Shown in pieces: positions 37,501-45,769 of a DNA stretch of 64,000 bases. Every line of letters begins with the position of its first letter. Position 1 is the first letter of the stretch. A program made the translations under genes and the position numbers. The DNA comes from Polytrichum commune. Lineage: Eukaryota > Streptophyta > Polytrichopsida > Polytrichales > Polytrichaceae. Under the pieces are notes generated by a model. The model was not told where the DNA came from. It worked only from the letters and a program-made list of their open reading frames with translations, and did no database searches. Location: contig OX485809.1 in the NCBI GenBank assembly GCA_950295325.1, positions 9,300,001 through 9,364,000 of the forward strand. Reading direction: 5' to 3'.

Positions 37501-37774
37501 GAGAATGGCGGCTCAACATATTGAGGCAATCCAAAGAAGGAGAAAGATTACTTTCGACAAACGACATAAGAGAAGGGCCCTAATACCGGGAATGATGGTC
37601 ATGATTCAAGACGCACGAAAGCTTGAATTTCCGGCGAAATTCAATGCGGTATGGTTAGGACCTTACCTTGTCTATGAGGTCTTTCCTAATAATTCAATTC
37701 AATTGGAAACGTTGAATGGTGAGCTCTTTCCTACCCGTACATCGGGAAGTAGATGTAAGGAGTACCGAGCTTGA
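31535..37774 (+). CDS. Gag-Pol polyprotein, Ty3/gypsy
   Basis: A single frame of 2079 residues. The order is: a proline-rich PPIPPIPP run (110-126); the Gag domain with a YEWYRDHAEG-type core (about 150-310); a CCHC zinc knuckle (432-445) and a second variant Cys/His knuckle (517-529); an aspartic protease with DGGSS (852-856) in place of the commoner DTG/DSG; reverse transcriptase with WVSPMVLVKKKNG, MPFGLCNAPATFQ and FVDD (1374-1377); RNase H with Asp1522, the Glu in TTERECLA and Asp1590. Integrase has an HHCC finger (H1730, H1737, C1768, C1771) and the D1800, D1861, E1897 triad with exact D-35-E spacing. No chromodomain follows. All catalytic residues are present and there is no stop or frameshift, so this copy may still be functional. 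The first Met was taken as start; Met102 is an alternative. Confidence 0.95.
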   Translation: MQGRTRSQKPSLIVGLEKSTRKRRSSKISDRLEQDNVRIESCLNVEPRTRSILDTLELGAQLEEEITPSKLSGETSSENYTLREEFPVEVDRGLLNSSPVTMAEERGMDPPPIPPIPPIPPIPPIDPLVRPRGLPIVVPQNLAAMDMPSHLPKFYGTKDEDPSRHMERYIERLASFLITDPGYWLVWFPTTLEGEAYEWYRDHAEGHFRGWEQLQREFLNEFRPEVGQSTALRALSSLKQGREEEISAYIRRFDLVCTRFVGTMLNDDMLKQFFIQGFFKSGTIRGVLERNPLTLADAKRAARDIENLDKDHERLWRREDELIPQFIPIRPRVVAVEPAKYENQIPYAIVYTGPRPLAVREPAPLLALPAPRTDPHLEEVERRLGASQLGFQEAMIKQMQSLTDQMSLMIRSQQPGPPPPVESGRHSSGLWCVQCGQPGHTRQFCRSGQNRDQRGNGNPPQQNQRGQAPPHYGNGSNRGPQPRGQGGKNLEKKEFHPFCGRWHAQGQCWSEGQEFNCSNCGGSHPSDTCRQPDKIINVPYPVANPQQQARDNMRGARPQGVPANELRPPNLYYDHSNARQTFHPPVGLQTTTGYIPIQNRQGVPPNVSNGRQAPPTDPGPSNSQDVRFMDGVLEATCDDMLPLPTKIGEEQSQWPPHTNAITYELVKGKGVVEEAPALAVTTRARRGDAPLEVGIGEQGNYSSDEEINLSELDRVARRATKDVERENIILQDRERTNAVHDLDNSDVGEWEGPGVPVDEFDVVGNSKVERSTGYDLWADLSTLKADITFGQLLEISPTARKTLKEGMPVHKRMRKVKAKIAARIQSQGGRDVKAIEIEVVIVDKVVPNVLVDGGSSLNILPEDTMKKLGLGLTGPSPLVINMANQSSTTPLGMIKDCRMTTGGEEYLVTFHVIKMHSNKDTFPILLGRPWLRMANAMVNWGGPKPSITYGPEGNRVIVSIGSLEGWMKKEMYLPLEKEIDDLNENEIGKALVGVVHPEGQRVVIDSGSGSLGPNFYNYGDNGDYAQWLREYPESEVDVMVTFHQVGLGSEFPSVSLGEGSLLEPCEVLTEEEWVSGGLTPWVDDVEEGEVSLIHVDGTQEEDVIIESSKLEEPLHFKTTSTGIVVGQDVKDYPNVPSDWYRNKEEQAHVSEADWRYVDVKLKDGKTRQMKMGSKLGEKEVREYSNLVDEFSDTFAWSYDELKGIPREMVEHRIPLIPGARPIRQKERRMNPQLQLLVKAELERLLKAGFIKPVEITDWVSPMVLVKKKNGKLRVCVDYRKLNSCTQKDHFPLPFITLLLEEVGGHSRYTFMDGYAGYNQISIALQDIHKTAFTTPWGTFVWVVMPFGLCNAPATFQRLVMYIFTDLLFKCMTVFVDDFSTQSNVDDHLHCVREALVRCRKMRLALNPDKTFLGVNKGVLLGYVVSEKGREPDPDKIAAISDLATPTNSKGISKLLGHVGWYRELIPNFSKIAVPITHLLKKDVKFEWTDACQKAFEELRDRLSTYPVLIPPNWGKPFHVYCDASNVAIGSALCQATGEKEKDQPIAYASKQLTPAERNYSTTERECLAMVFSVKKFRHYLMCNPVVFFVDHMAIKYLINKAELSSRLARWVLLLEEFDYTVEYKPGRMHLQADHLSRLSEEIGKNPVNDMLVDDSLFVVTSTPEWYAGIVEFLTTHKLPKEWTKEERRKVRVNSRQFVVVGHRLFRRGSDGILRRCVSKTEVEAILIACHDSACGGHFAGQLTGQKILRAGYFWPTLFKDAHDYVRKCDACQRYARDDLRMEMPLHVSLPLIPFEKWGIDYVGEVHPQSSKEMKYIVVATEYLTKWAEAKAVKTDTAEHAATFMYENIISRFGVPKILVSDRGTHFLNDLIREMTEKFKIDHRKTTPYHPQTNGQTERVNGILVSILRKTVIDSKRDWDTKLTAALWAYRTTYKVTTRATPFFLVYGLEATLPIEYEVESLRVAVSTRLTESQSLRNRLTDLEALDEGRRMAAQHIEAIQRRRKITFDKRHKRRALIPGMMVMIQDARKLEFPAKFNAVWLGPYLVYEVFPNNSIQLETLNGELFPTRTSGSRCKEYRA

Positions 37775-39084
37775 CTAGGCAACTTACCCTTGGAGCAAGA
37801 GATGTTTGGATTCATCCCCCGATGGTCGCCAATTATGTGAGCCCAAAAGGGTGCCCACATTTAGTCTTAGACCCTTGAAACGTTAGTTGATGCACTTTGA
37901 AGTAGCATGTTACTTCATAAAAATATAAAAAGAGTGAAATGTTAGTCTTAGAAGTACCATGTTGTAAGAGGCTAGGATGTGAGTTGTTATTGTGTTTTTA
38001 CCTTCGGAAGGATTTGAGTGAATGAGGATAGGTAAGGAGAACTTGGATTGAGTAGTTAGTGAGTAGGCTAGTACAAATGGATGGAGACAACCAAAGTGAC
38101 TCAAGAGGCAAGTGCATTCGAATTGGGATGAATGGAGGATCACATGGAGCGCACAAGTGGACCACCTCATCATGGCCACTTAATGGGGAAGGCCCAAGGA
38201 AGAATGCAAGGTGGAGGATAAGCAAATTCTCAAAGCACCAATCAAATCACGAGTTAAGCATCGTGGTTTGAATTAAGTGGTGAGCGACGATTTGGGAAAG
38301 TAAGGGGAGAAAGTTATGGCGGCGGAAAGCGAAGGAGGCTAAGTTTGGGTTGAAGCATTCCAAGTTTGGTAAAGTGTGGTAGGTAGAAAGCCAAGGCTAG
38401 TTAAATGTTCGAATTAGGATCCTTGTTGATCATTTGAGGGAGGAAGACTTAGAAGATAGGATTGGCGCCTACTAAGTAGGAGGAAATCTCAAGGGCTTAT
38501 CGTGAGCCTTGAGGGTGCTCACCCCCTCAAGCTTACTATATAATCCCTCATTCTTCCCTCACTCATCCTCTCTTTCCTTTGTGCTCCAAGGCACCCCACG
38601 AGTTATAAGTGTGGGTGTGGGAAGCCATATTGGAGCACATGTGTGTGCTTAGTTTTTAGTTTGAGAGCCAAGGCTTGTTAGCCTTGAAGAGGGCTTGACC
38701 TCTTGGTAGAATTAGTGTTGACGTGAAGGATTTTAAAGTTAATTCATGATTCCAATTTGTGGTACTTAAAGTTCATGTTTTGAATACACGTGGTTGCAAG
38801 TTCCATGTTTAAGAGTTGAGCACTTGATGTTGTGATGAGTGCAAAAATATACTTGTGTGGATTAGTTAGTCTTAGTGAAGTTAGGAAATTCTCTCTCTCC
38901 CTCTCTTCTCTAGGAAGTTGAGCTCTTAGAGCTCGGGAAAAAATGTGGAATTAGGTAGGGGACTTAGTGGGATTAGTGGAATTAGGTAGGTGAATTAGGG
39001 GGAGGCCTTGGAGAAGCTCTCTTTTGTTCATTTTCTGGTTTTTGTGGTTGAGGGTGGAGAAACTTAGTTAGAAGTAGCCGCAGC

Positions 39085-39335
39085 TAAGGAGCTGGGTTTA
39101 TGAAGGAGCTGGGTTTATTTAATTAGAAGTAAGGAGCTGGGTTTATTTAGTTAGAAGTAAGGAGCTGGGTTTATGAAGGAACTGGGTTTGTTTAGTTAGA
39201 AGCTAAGGAGCTGGGTTCATGAAGGAGCTGGGTTTATGAAGGAGCTGGGTTTGTTTAGTTAGAAGCTAAGAAGCTGGGTTTATGAAGGAGCTAGGTTTAT
39301 GTAATTAGAAAGTAAAGAGATGGGTTCATGAAGGA
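39085..39335 (+). repeat. LTR minisatellite, 3' LTR copy
   Basis: The same 17-bp GGAGCTGGGTTTATGAA-based array as in the 5' LTR but with more units, mixing Tttatttaattag-like and TTTGTTTAGTTAGAAG-like spacers. Confidence 0.8.
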
Positions 39336-39563
39336 GCTTAGTAGATAGCCTACCTAATTAGCTCATAGACAAGTAGTTAGTTACATTATGCTAGTTAGTG
39401 TTATGTGTGGCTTTCACAAGTAAATGTATTTGAGATTGACTATAGAGAATAGTGTTTTTTTTTAACACTTGCATCCTCTCTTTAAAAATAAACCACGTGC
39501 ACAACTTAATGGAGAATGTGGAGCACTCTCGCGATGGCAAGACAAAGGAAGCAAAGACCAAAG

Positions 39564-39898
39564 GTGCGAGGGAGAGATTGACATAAGTCACATAAGTATT
39601 TCTTAATACTTAAAGGCTTATGTACGGTATGGAGACACCAAGTGAGACCTCTTATAGTAGCGATACGGAATACACAAGTGATAGTTCAAGTGGTAGTATA
39701 GAGTCAACGGCACGGACTCCATTTAGGAGAGGGATATCCTTAAGGGCTTGTGTAGCTAAAGCAGCCGGATGGACGTTAGAAGCAAACAAAGACAAAATAG
39801 CACCCGAGCATAAGGAGGTTAAAATAACATAATTAACTTGTGCATTCTCCACATACGTATTGAAATCGTACATTGAGTTGTTAAAAGTGAAATTCCAG
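39564..39898 (+). other. 335-bp segment present only in the 3' LTR
   Basis: Aligning the LTRs, ACCAAAG joins directly to TTAAATCC in the 5' LTR, whereas this segment separates them here. It begins with a perfect small hairpin (AAGTATT-TCTT-AATACTT near 39595). It holds a 70-codon frame (39620-39832) with a Ser/Thr-rich acidic first half and a basic, Ala-rich second half. I do not recognise the peptide. No target duplication or inverted ends are clear, so it may be an insertion here or a deletion from the other LTR. Confidence 0.7.
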
Positions 39899-40035
39899 TT
39901 AAATCCAAGACCACTTGAAGGGTGAACCTTGTACTATGGACTCATCCAAGTCCAAATCCAATACCGCGGAGGAATGTGAGCCCAAACCCACTACTCGGAC
40001 TACGGACGCTTAAGGGTGGGGGGTTTGGCCTCACA

Positions 40036-40388
40036 CCCTTTCACCAACGGCGCCACAAGTCCTGGGTGTCACTCCGGGGTCCCCCTTGTGCCCATGGTGT
40101 TTCGGGCACTCCTCATGGAGAGGTGCGCGACACACACCTCCGATTGAGGTGTTTTTGAACATTCTAGAATCTACATGCCATAAGCTAAGCATAGCTCGTG
40201 GCCTTACCCTTGTGCCCCCTAGTCTCCGTGGGTGGGAGGCGTTCCCAACGCCCGCGGCCCTCACCCACACTAGGATCACTTGGGCCCTCTCACCAACGGC
40301 GCCACAAGTCCCGGATGTCACTCCGGGGTCCTCCTTGTGCCCATGGTGTTTTGGGCACTCCTCATGGAGAGGTGCACGACACACATGC
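40036..40388 (+). repeat. Tandem units of about 257 bp, continuation after the Ty3 element
   Basis: CACCAACGGCGCCACAAGTC and the following block TCACTCCGGGGTC occur at about 40042 and again at about 40292. The minus-strand 131-codon frame across it is simply the repeat read in one frame. Confidence 0.75.
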
Positions 40389-41077
40389 CCTGATTCCAAC
40401 CATTGAATCACACTTCCTCTACCCAATTGTATCCACTCCCCTGATTGTCACCTGAATCTCCACACCAACTGTTATCTGCCCTCATACCAGCTTGCCTTCT
40501 CAATCCTTCGCCTTGGAACAACTAGCCGACCACTGGTGCAGAGATTCGCTGCAGCCGCATTCTCACGCTGCTTGCCTGGGCAACGCATTTCCAGTGCCCT
40601 CCCTCATTACAGACTGCCCCAAGATCCTCTTGTTGGGTGTCGCCCTACCGCAGAAGCTCTGCACTACGTCTATGTGTATTGGCCACCTCCTCCACCGTCG
40701 ACCAACAACCATATGCGTTGAGCTCCAACCCAACAGGCTCCGCCATGGCTAGACCGCCTCCTGCCATGTTCTCCTCATCATCCACACAATAAGCCGCTCA
40801 CACCCTGCTCGACCGAACCCCTCAAGCCCTAACGACAACTCAGCTGACATTCTCTACCAGTTGGCTCAAAAAAAAAATTCATAAGCACCCGTCGCCCTTC
40901 CCTTTTAGCACTTAATGACACACTAAGATAATTTTTAATTTTTAATTGCTTACTTGCTTCAAACCTAGACTTAAGCTAAATCAATACAAGCTTTAAAACC
41001 TCCCACCTATCTACTTCACACTAACCCCATGAAGTGCAAATCCTATGATTCTAACACTTTTAAGGTTTAAAGTAAAA
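40389..41077. other. GC-richer unidentified segment, then AT-rich
   Basis: 40389-40870 is C-rich with no recognisable frame. The TATAAGCC-containing segment at about 28300-28690, left of the insertion, has similar composition. Both may be parts of one older LTR-like repeat that the Ty3 element split. Confidence 0.35.
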
Positions 41078-41101
41078 TGTGGGCGCAATATTGGGCTCAC
41101 A
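41078..41101. repeat. Near-palindrome resembling an LTR terminus
   Basis: The 24-bp near-palindrome runs from TGTGGGCGCAA to TTGGGCTCACA, with both ends matching the TGTGAGCCCAA type terminus of the Ty3 element at 28859. It may be the edge of an older related LTR. The strand is ambiguous because the word is almost symmetrical. Confidence 0.4.
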
Positions 41102-41104
41102 CGT

Positions 41105-42450
41105 TGGCAAAAAACACATAGCATGATGAAGAAGATGACAAATAACAAACATTAGGGATTCTCAATTTTTTGGGCATATGATGATAAAATTCATCCAAAT
41201 ATTGTGAATCATGTGTGCAAAACTAATCCTACTCAGCACAAATCCTAAAGTTTTTATCTTGAACCCCTATTTTATCAATATAAAAAATTAAATGGTCCAC
41301 ATTTAAGTCTATATACCTTACTTGTGATACGATTATCTACTTTTAAGGGACCCTTAATTATGTGGAAAATTTCTATAAAGTTTAAGTCAAATGAATTTAG
41401 TCCTCCCTCTATTAGGTTGCACGTTGGTTTCAAAATGCACTAATTGATCTACCTAGAATCAAGGGACGTGCATGTAAAGTGGGGTTGCCATGAAAATTGA
41501 TGGATTATGGTTGATCTTGTGAAGTGTCTTTGGGATTAGACTACAACAATTTGGCATGTTTACAACAACAAACATTATAACATCATAACATACTCACAAT
41601 ATCATGTTATGGTATGCAATTTGAAATTATGCATGCTCAAACTATTTTATGTGAAAACATCAATGTTGTATGTTGGAGACTCAATATCCCTACTGTGAAC
41701 TTCTACAGTTTATTGGCAAATAGTCTCAAGGAGGGCACCTCTATAGAAGGTTGGCATATGAGTGCGAGAACCAAGTATTTGTTTAGAGGTTATTTACCTT
41801 AGTGTTTGAATTTTTGGACCATGTTATTATTAAATTTCCTACTTATCACCATTTTCCTCCACCCTAGAGGTAATTTTAAGTTCTAGAGTTGTGCAATAAA
41901 TTGCAAGCTATTTTTTGTTTATAAAAATATGAATTTCATTTTTTTCTTCATGGCATTGAAGTGGATTTCCTTGTTTGTTGTTGTTTATTAAGTGATACGA
42001 TATAGCATTTGGAAGAATCAAACCAATAAATGCATTCATATATTTAATGACATCACAATGGCCACAAGACATCAACTTTGTGGGGCAAATGCAAGGGTTA
42101 CATTTTCTAATTAGGTATATGGTAATTGATGACAAAGCATTTAAAGAGTTTCCTTTAAATGAGTCAATCAACTCCAAAAACTCCAACTGTATATGCACAC
42201 TACACCCTAGTAAAAACAATGCATAGTGCCTTACAAAAAACCTTAAACCACATAAGCAAAAATGGATGCCTCCAACCTTGACTAACCCCTCACAACACCT
42301 TACAACAAATCAAAAACATCGCTTGAGCAGTTGGACCGCCTCAAAGAGTCTAAGAATGAGCACAATGTGAGCAAGAGTTAAGTTGAATTGAGCACCCTAA
42401 AAACCCTAATCAATTGGGCCGACATCACCTCTGTCCAAACTAAACTCTTC
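41105..42450. other. AT-rich DNA without a recognisable gene
   Basis: A 103-codon minus frame (41908-42219) and a 62-codon plus frame (41614-41802) have no domain I recognise. I leave them uncalled. Confidence 0.45.
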
Positions 42451-42453
42451 TTA

Positions 42454-44694
42454 TGCCCCCTCCCCACTTGACATTAGCAAATAACCAAAGACTTCCCTAA
42501 AACCCGGGTAAAGCTCCCTCAGTTATAGCGGACACGTCCGGCCATCCCAATGCACCTACAAGAACTTGCTCCAGAGATTTCCAAGTAGGTTTTAGTTAAG
42601 TAGCTTTCATACATGTTCATTGCTTTATCTACCAACCAATGAATGTGGGATAGTTTTTGTTCCATGATCCCCAAATGCCTTAATACTTACCATTGGTTTT
42701 TGTTAATGGAGCTCCTCGTGCCCTCAAAGCTAAGATTAAAAGCAACCAATCACAAGGGCGGGAGGCAACACTTTTAGAGGTCCTACATTCTTGCCTCATG
42801 TCTAGGTACCGATGGGAGGGTCCGTAGTTTTAGCTTAAAACCTCCACTTTTAAGCCATGCCACATCATTTGCCAACTAGGCTCGACACTAGATAATGTCG
42901 ATGGTGTGAACGCTCATTTTTAAGAACTGTAGAACTGATTTTTTGGCTATCGCCCGTCTGAAAATGGCAATTCTTGAAATCTAACGTATTTCATCTGGCT
43001 ATAGGCAGTCAGTAGCCATCCAGAGGGATGAAAGCAAGCAATAGCCGTTAAGAAGTGGTTATGACGGCTAACCACCTGACCTTCTCTCTCTCGGCATTTA
43101 GGAAGAGGGTGTCAGGAAGAAAGGCAGGCTATTTGCAAGCAGCAAGATCTTACATAGTCTCATATTAGCAATAGGCGTAGAAGTCTGTAGCTCAGTGATT
43201 GAGCCAGGCAATAGTCTTGAACAAGCAGGAAGCTTGGAATGACAATGTTAGGAAGTTAAAGGGCCGAAAAACTTGGACCCTGAAGTGGACTTATCTCTTT
43301 TGTGTTAATGAGATGATTATGAGTGAAGTATTATGTGAAATTGTTTGTCTTATGAGTGGAGAGGATTGTTGAAGTAAGTTATGTGAAATGTTGTGAGTGA
43401 TATTTGGAAGTAAGGTTGGGCAAGTAGTCTGACATAGCATTGTAATGACAAAATCAGGCAAGTAGTCTGAGAGGAAATCTGCATTTGGAAGAGTAGAGAT
43501 TGGTTCAGAGTGAGTGATCAGAGATGAGACGGAAAGAGGTTGAGAGATATGGAGTGTGACTGAGGTGAGGCAATGGTCTGAAAGATCAAGAAGTGGCCGA
43601 GAGCAAGGCTAAGACAGGCAACTGGTCAGAGAGAGTTTGACGGATACATACCGCCTGTCGTGAAGAAGGCAAGTAAGAAAAGGCTTGATAGGAAGCAAGA
43701 AGGGCAATAGACTTGGCTAAAGACTAGTAGCCGAGACCAGTGGGATCAGGCCATGGGCCAAGTCAAGAAAAGATAATGGCCATAGTCTGTAGAGAGGACT
43801 GAGAGGTCCCGAGGGGCTGCTTAGTAGCCAGCCGAGAAGGGCAATAGTCTTAGGAAGAGAGAAAGACAGGGAGGCTAGAGTGAGGCCATCGCCTGGGCTA
43901 GCGCCCCAAATTCACAGCCATTAGCTAGTGTGTCAGAGAGGGAAAGAAGAGAAGAGCTAAGCAAAGTGTCAGCGGAAAAGATGGAAGGGCTAGAGGCAGG
44001 CTATAGGCTGTCAAAGCTGTACCTTCCCCTGAAGGAAAGAATATCTTACTGGAGTAAGACTTTACCCTTTGTATGTTGATTGATTAGTCTATAGAGGACT
44101 AAAGCCTTAAGGAAGAATATCGCCTAGCTGTTGATGTATTGATTCCGTATTGACAAATGGATGATTGTTTGAGATGAGTCACCAGATGGTCGAAGACTAA
44201 GGTGGTGACTTGAGCATGTGAAGATAGGCATGATGGTTGTAAGTTTAATTAAAAGGAAATTAAAATGTTGAATTGTTGCAATTGTGATTTACATTGATCA
44301 AAGACGATGCGGTTACTAAAAGACATTACCCCGGACTTCGGTCCTGACAAATTGCCAATGACTACTTGCCAAGTTGTTGAGCTTCACGACTGACATAGGT
44401 CGAAACCATAGAATGATAGAAAATTACCTTTTGATAGGACGGAGTCACTCACTACTGAGGAAGCACAAAAGAACCATAAGAGTGAGAAAATAACTGGAAT
44501 TAAGAAGTAATGAAGGAAGAAAGATCTTAACATGTTATTAAAATCCTTAATCCAATGTGACAATAACCCTTATAGACACTAGCTCAGTCTTCCTGGAGAC
44601 TTTGTTCCCTGGGTTTTGTTGTTTTGAGCCATAGCAAAAACTTACTACAAGAACCCATTTTTAGGCTTAGCTAATGTCAAGTGGGGAGGGGGCA
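42454..44694. mobile_element. 2.2-kb DNA element with 25-bp inverted ends and TTA duplication
   Basis: The left end TGCCCCCTCCCCACTTGACA and its continuation TTAGC are matched by the exact reverse complement at the right end. TTA flanks both sides (42451-42453 and 44695-44697), the duplication size and sequence of PIF/Harbinger elements. The interior has no transposase frame, so it is presumably non-autonomous. From about 42950 to 44050 the sequence is purine-rich and repeats a GGCAATAGTCTG-like word many times with variation. Confidence 0.8.
42960..43990 (+). repeat. Scattered GGCAATAGTCT-like motif array
   Basis: Variants include AGGCAATAGTCTTG (about 43208), GGCAAGTAGTCTGA (about 43455), GGCAATGGTCTGA (about 43570), GGCAACTGGTCAGA (about 43617), GGGCAATAGTCTTA (about 43846) and GGCCATCGCCTGG (about 43884). 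Spacing is irregular, unlike a satellite. Such scattered motifs near element ends are known as transposase-binding sites in CACTA/Spm elements; here the role is only inferred. Confidence 0.5.
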
Positions 44695-44697
44695 TTA

Positions 44698-45230
44698 GCC
44701 TCATAACAATCCCCACTATGTCAATTCTAGACAAAAGAAGAAGAAACCATATACAACATGAAGATGATTACAAAACGTATTTGATATTTGAACGCAAAGT
44801 AAAGTGCCCCTCAGTGGTCCGAGACAAGCCTAAACTAACAAATGATGATGAAGAGATAACCAAATGTCAAGGAAAAGGTTGGCAGTTCGATTCCCAACTG
44901 TGTAGTCTCCTCTTTACTTGACGGAAGACGTGCCATGTGGTCAACTGCCTCATGTGTTTTGGCGTTGGCTTGTTGGTCTTCTATCTCAACAAGAAGCCCC
45001 TTAGGGCATTATATTTACCAAAATTGTGGCAATCAAGGGGTTTCTAAGTTTATTACATACCTGAAGAATAATGGACAACCTATCTGCCTTGATTTTGAAA
45101 GTTCCTTATTGTAATTGTAAAACTCTTATCACGCCAATGTTAGCAAACATAGACATATAATTTCATCCACAAAAATTTATTGTAGTTGTCATATTATAAT
45201 TGTATTGGTGATTAAAAAACAAATATGAAT
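44698..45230. other. Spacer without a recognisable gene
   Basis: No identifiable coding or repeat structure. One AGTTCGATTCCC word at about 44885 resembles a polymerase III B box but has no partner. Confidence 0.4.
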
Positions 45231-45237
45231 ACATTTA

Positions 45238-45765
45238 ATTACTGTTATAAAGGGTGTGACATGTGCTTCACCCCCTCAAACTTGAATAAATTAATTACTT
45301 CTATAAGGGGTGTGACATGTGCCTCACCCCCTCAAACTCGAACAAAACTAATCACCCTTATAGAGGATGTAATATGTGCCTCAACCCTTCAAACCCGAGC
45401 AACACTAATTACCGTTAAAGATGGTGTACTATTTGCATCACCCCCATAGACCCGAATTAAATTATTATTGATATTGAGGGTTTGGTATGTGCCCCACCCC
45501 TCAAACTTGAACAAAACTAATTACAATTATACAAAGCGTGGCACATGCCTCACCTCTTCAAACTAGAGCAAAATTAATTACGGTTATACAAGGTATGGCA
45601 TGTGCATCACCCCCTCAAACCCGAGCAAAGCTAATTATTATTATAAAGGGCGTGGCATGTGCCTCACCCCTACAAATCCGAACAAAGCTTATTACTATTA
45701 TAGTGAGTGTGGCATGTGCCTCACCCCTTAAACCCGAACAAAGCTAATTACCGTTATAAAGGATT
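45238..45765 (+). repeat. Minisatellite, 57-bp period, nine units plus a partial
   Basis: Each unit reads roughly TAATTACYGTTATAAAGG, then a GTGTGGCATGTGCCTCACC block, then a CCTCAAACCCGAACAAA block. Units are 55-57 bp and 75-90% alike by eye. The period is a multiple of three, so the frames at 45225-45449 and 45538-45747 look like repeat proteins (CASP-QTR-KLIT pattern) but show no sign of being genes. Diverged single words of the unit reappear, inverted, near 46650. Confidence 0.9.
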
Positions 45766-45769
45766 TAGG

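Larger units (their letters stand above)
28859..40035 (+). mobile_element. Ty3/gypsy LTR retrotransposon, near-complete
   Basis: The order is 5' LTR, candidate primer-binding site, leader, single Gag-Pol frame, 3' LTR. LTR ends are TGTGAGCCC and GGCCTCACA, inverted terminal words longer than the usual TG..CA. The element is 11,177 bp. It interrupts a tandem repeat whose second, uninterrupted unit confirms both borders. The flanks suggest a 5-bp duplication (GCCTT on the left, CCCTT on the right, one mismatch). DGGSS in the protease and FMDGYAGYNQ in the reverse transcriptase, with no chromodomain visible after integrase, point to the non-chromovirus Tat/Athila side of Ty3/gypsy. The uninterrupted long frame suggests a fairly recent insertion. 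Confidence 0.92.
37836..40035 (+). repeat. 3' LTR of the Ty3/gypsy element (2200 bp)
   Basis: Same ends as the 5' LTR. It is longer because of a different middle segment (about 38892-39090), a longer minisatellite array, and a 335-bp insert (39564-39898) absent from the 5' LTR. The pyrimidine-rich stretch before it (CATCCCCCGATGG) is not a classical polypurine tract. Confidence 0.92.

Noticed and set aside
40031-40426. 131-codon minus frame with an internal repeat
   Set aside because: It is the 257-bp tandem repeat read in one frame, continuing into the LTR end.
44870-44910. Polymerase III B-box-like word (AGTTCGATTCCC)
   Set aside because: No A box at the right distance, no tRNA fold, no repeat copies seen.
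45225-45747. Apparent repeat proteins with a CASP-type motif
   Set aside because: Produced by the 57-bp minisatellite whose period is a multiple of three; frames are interrupted.
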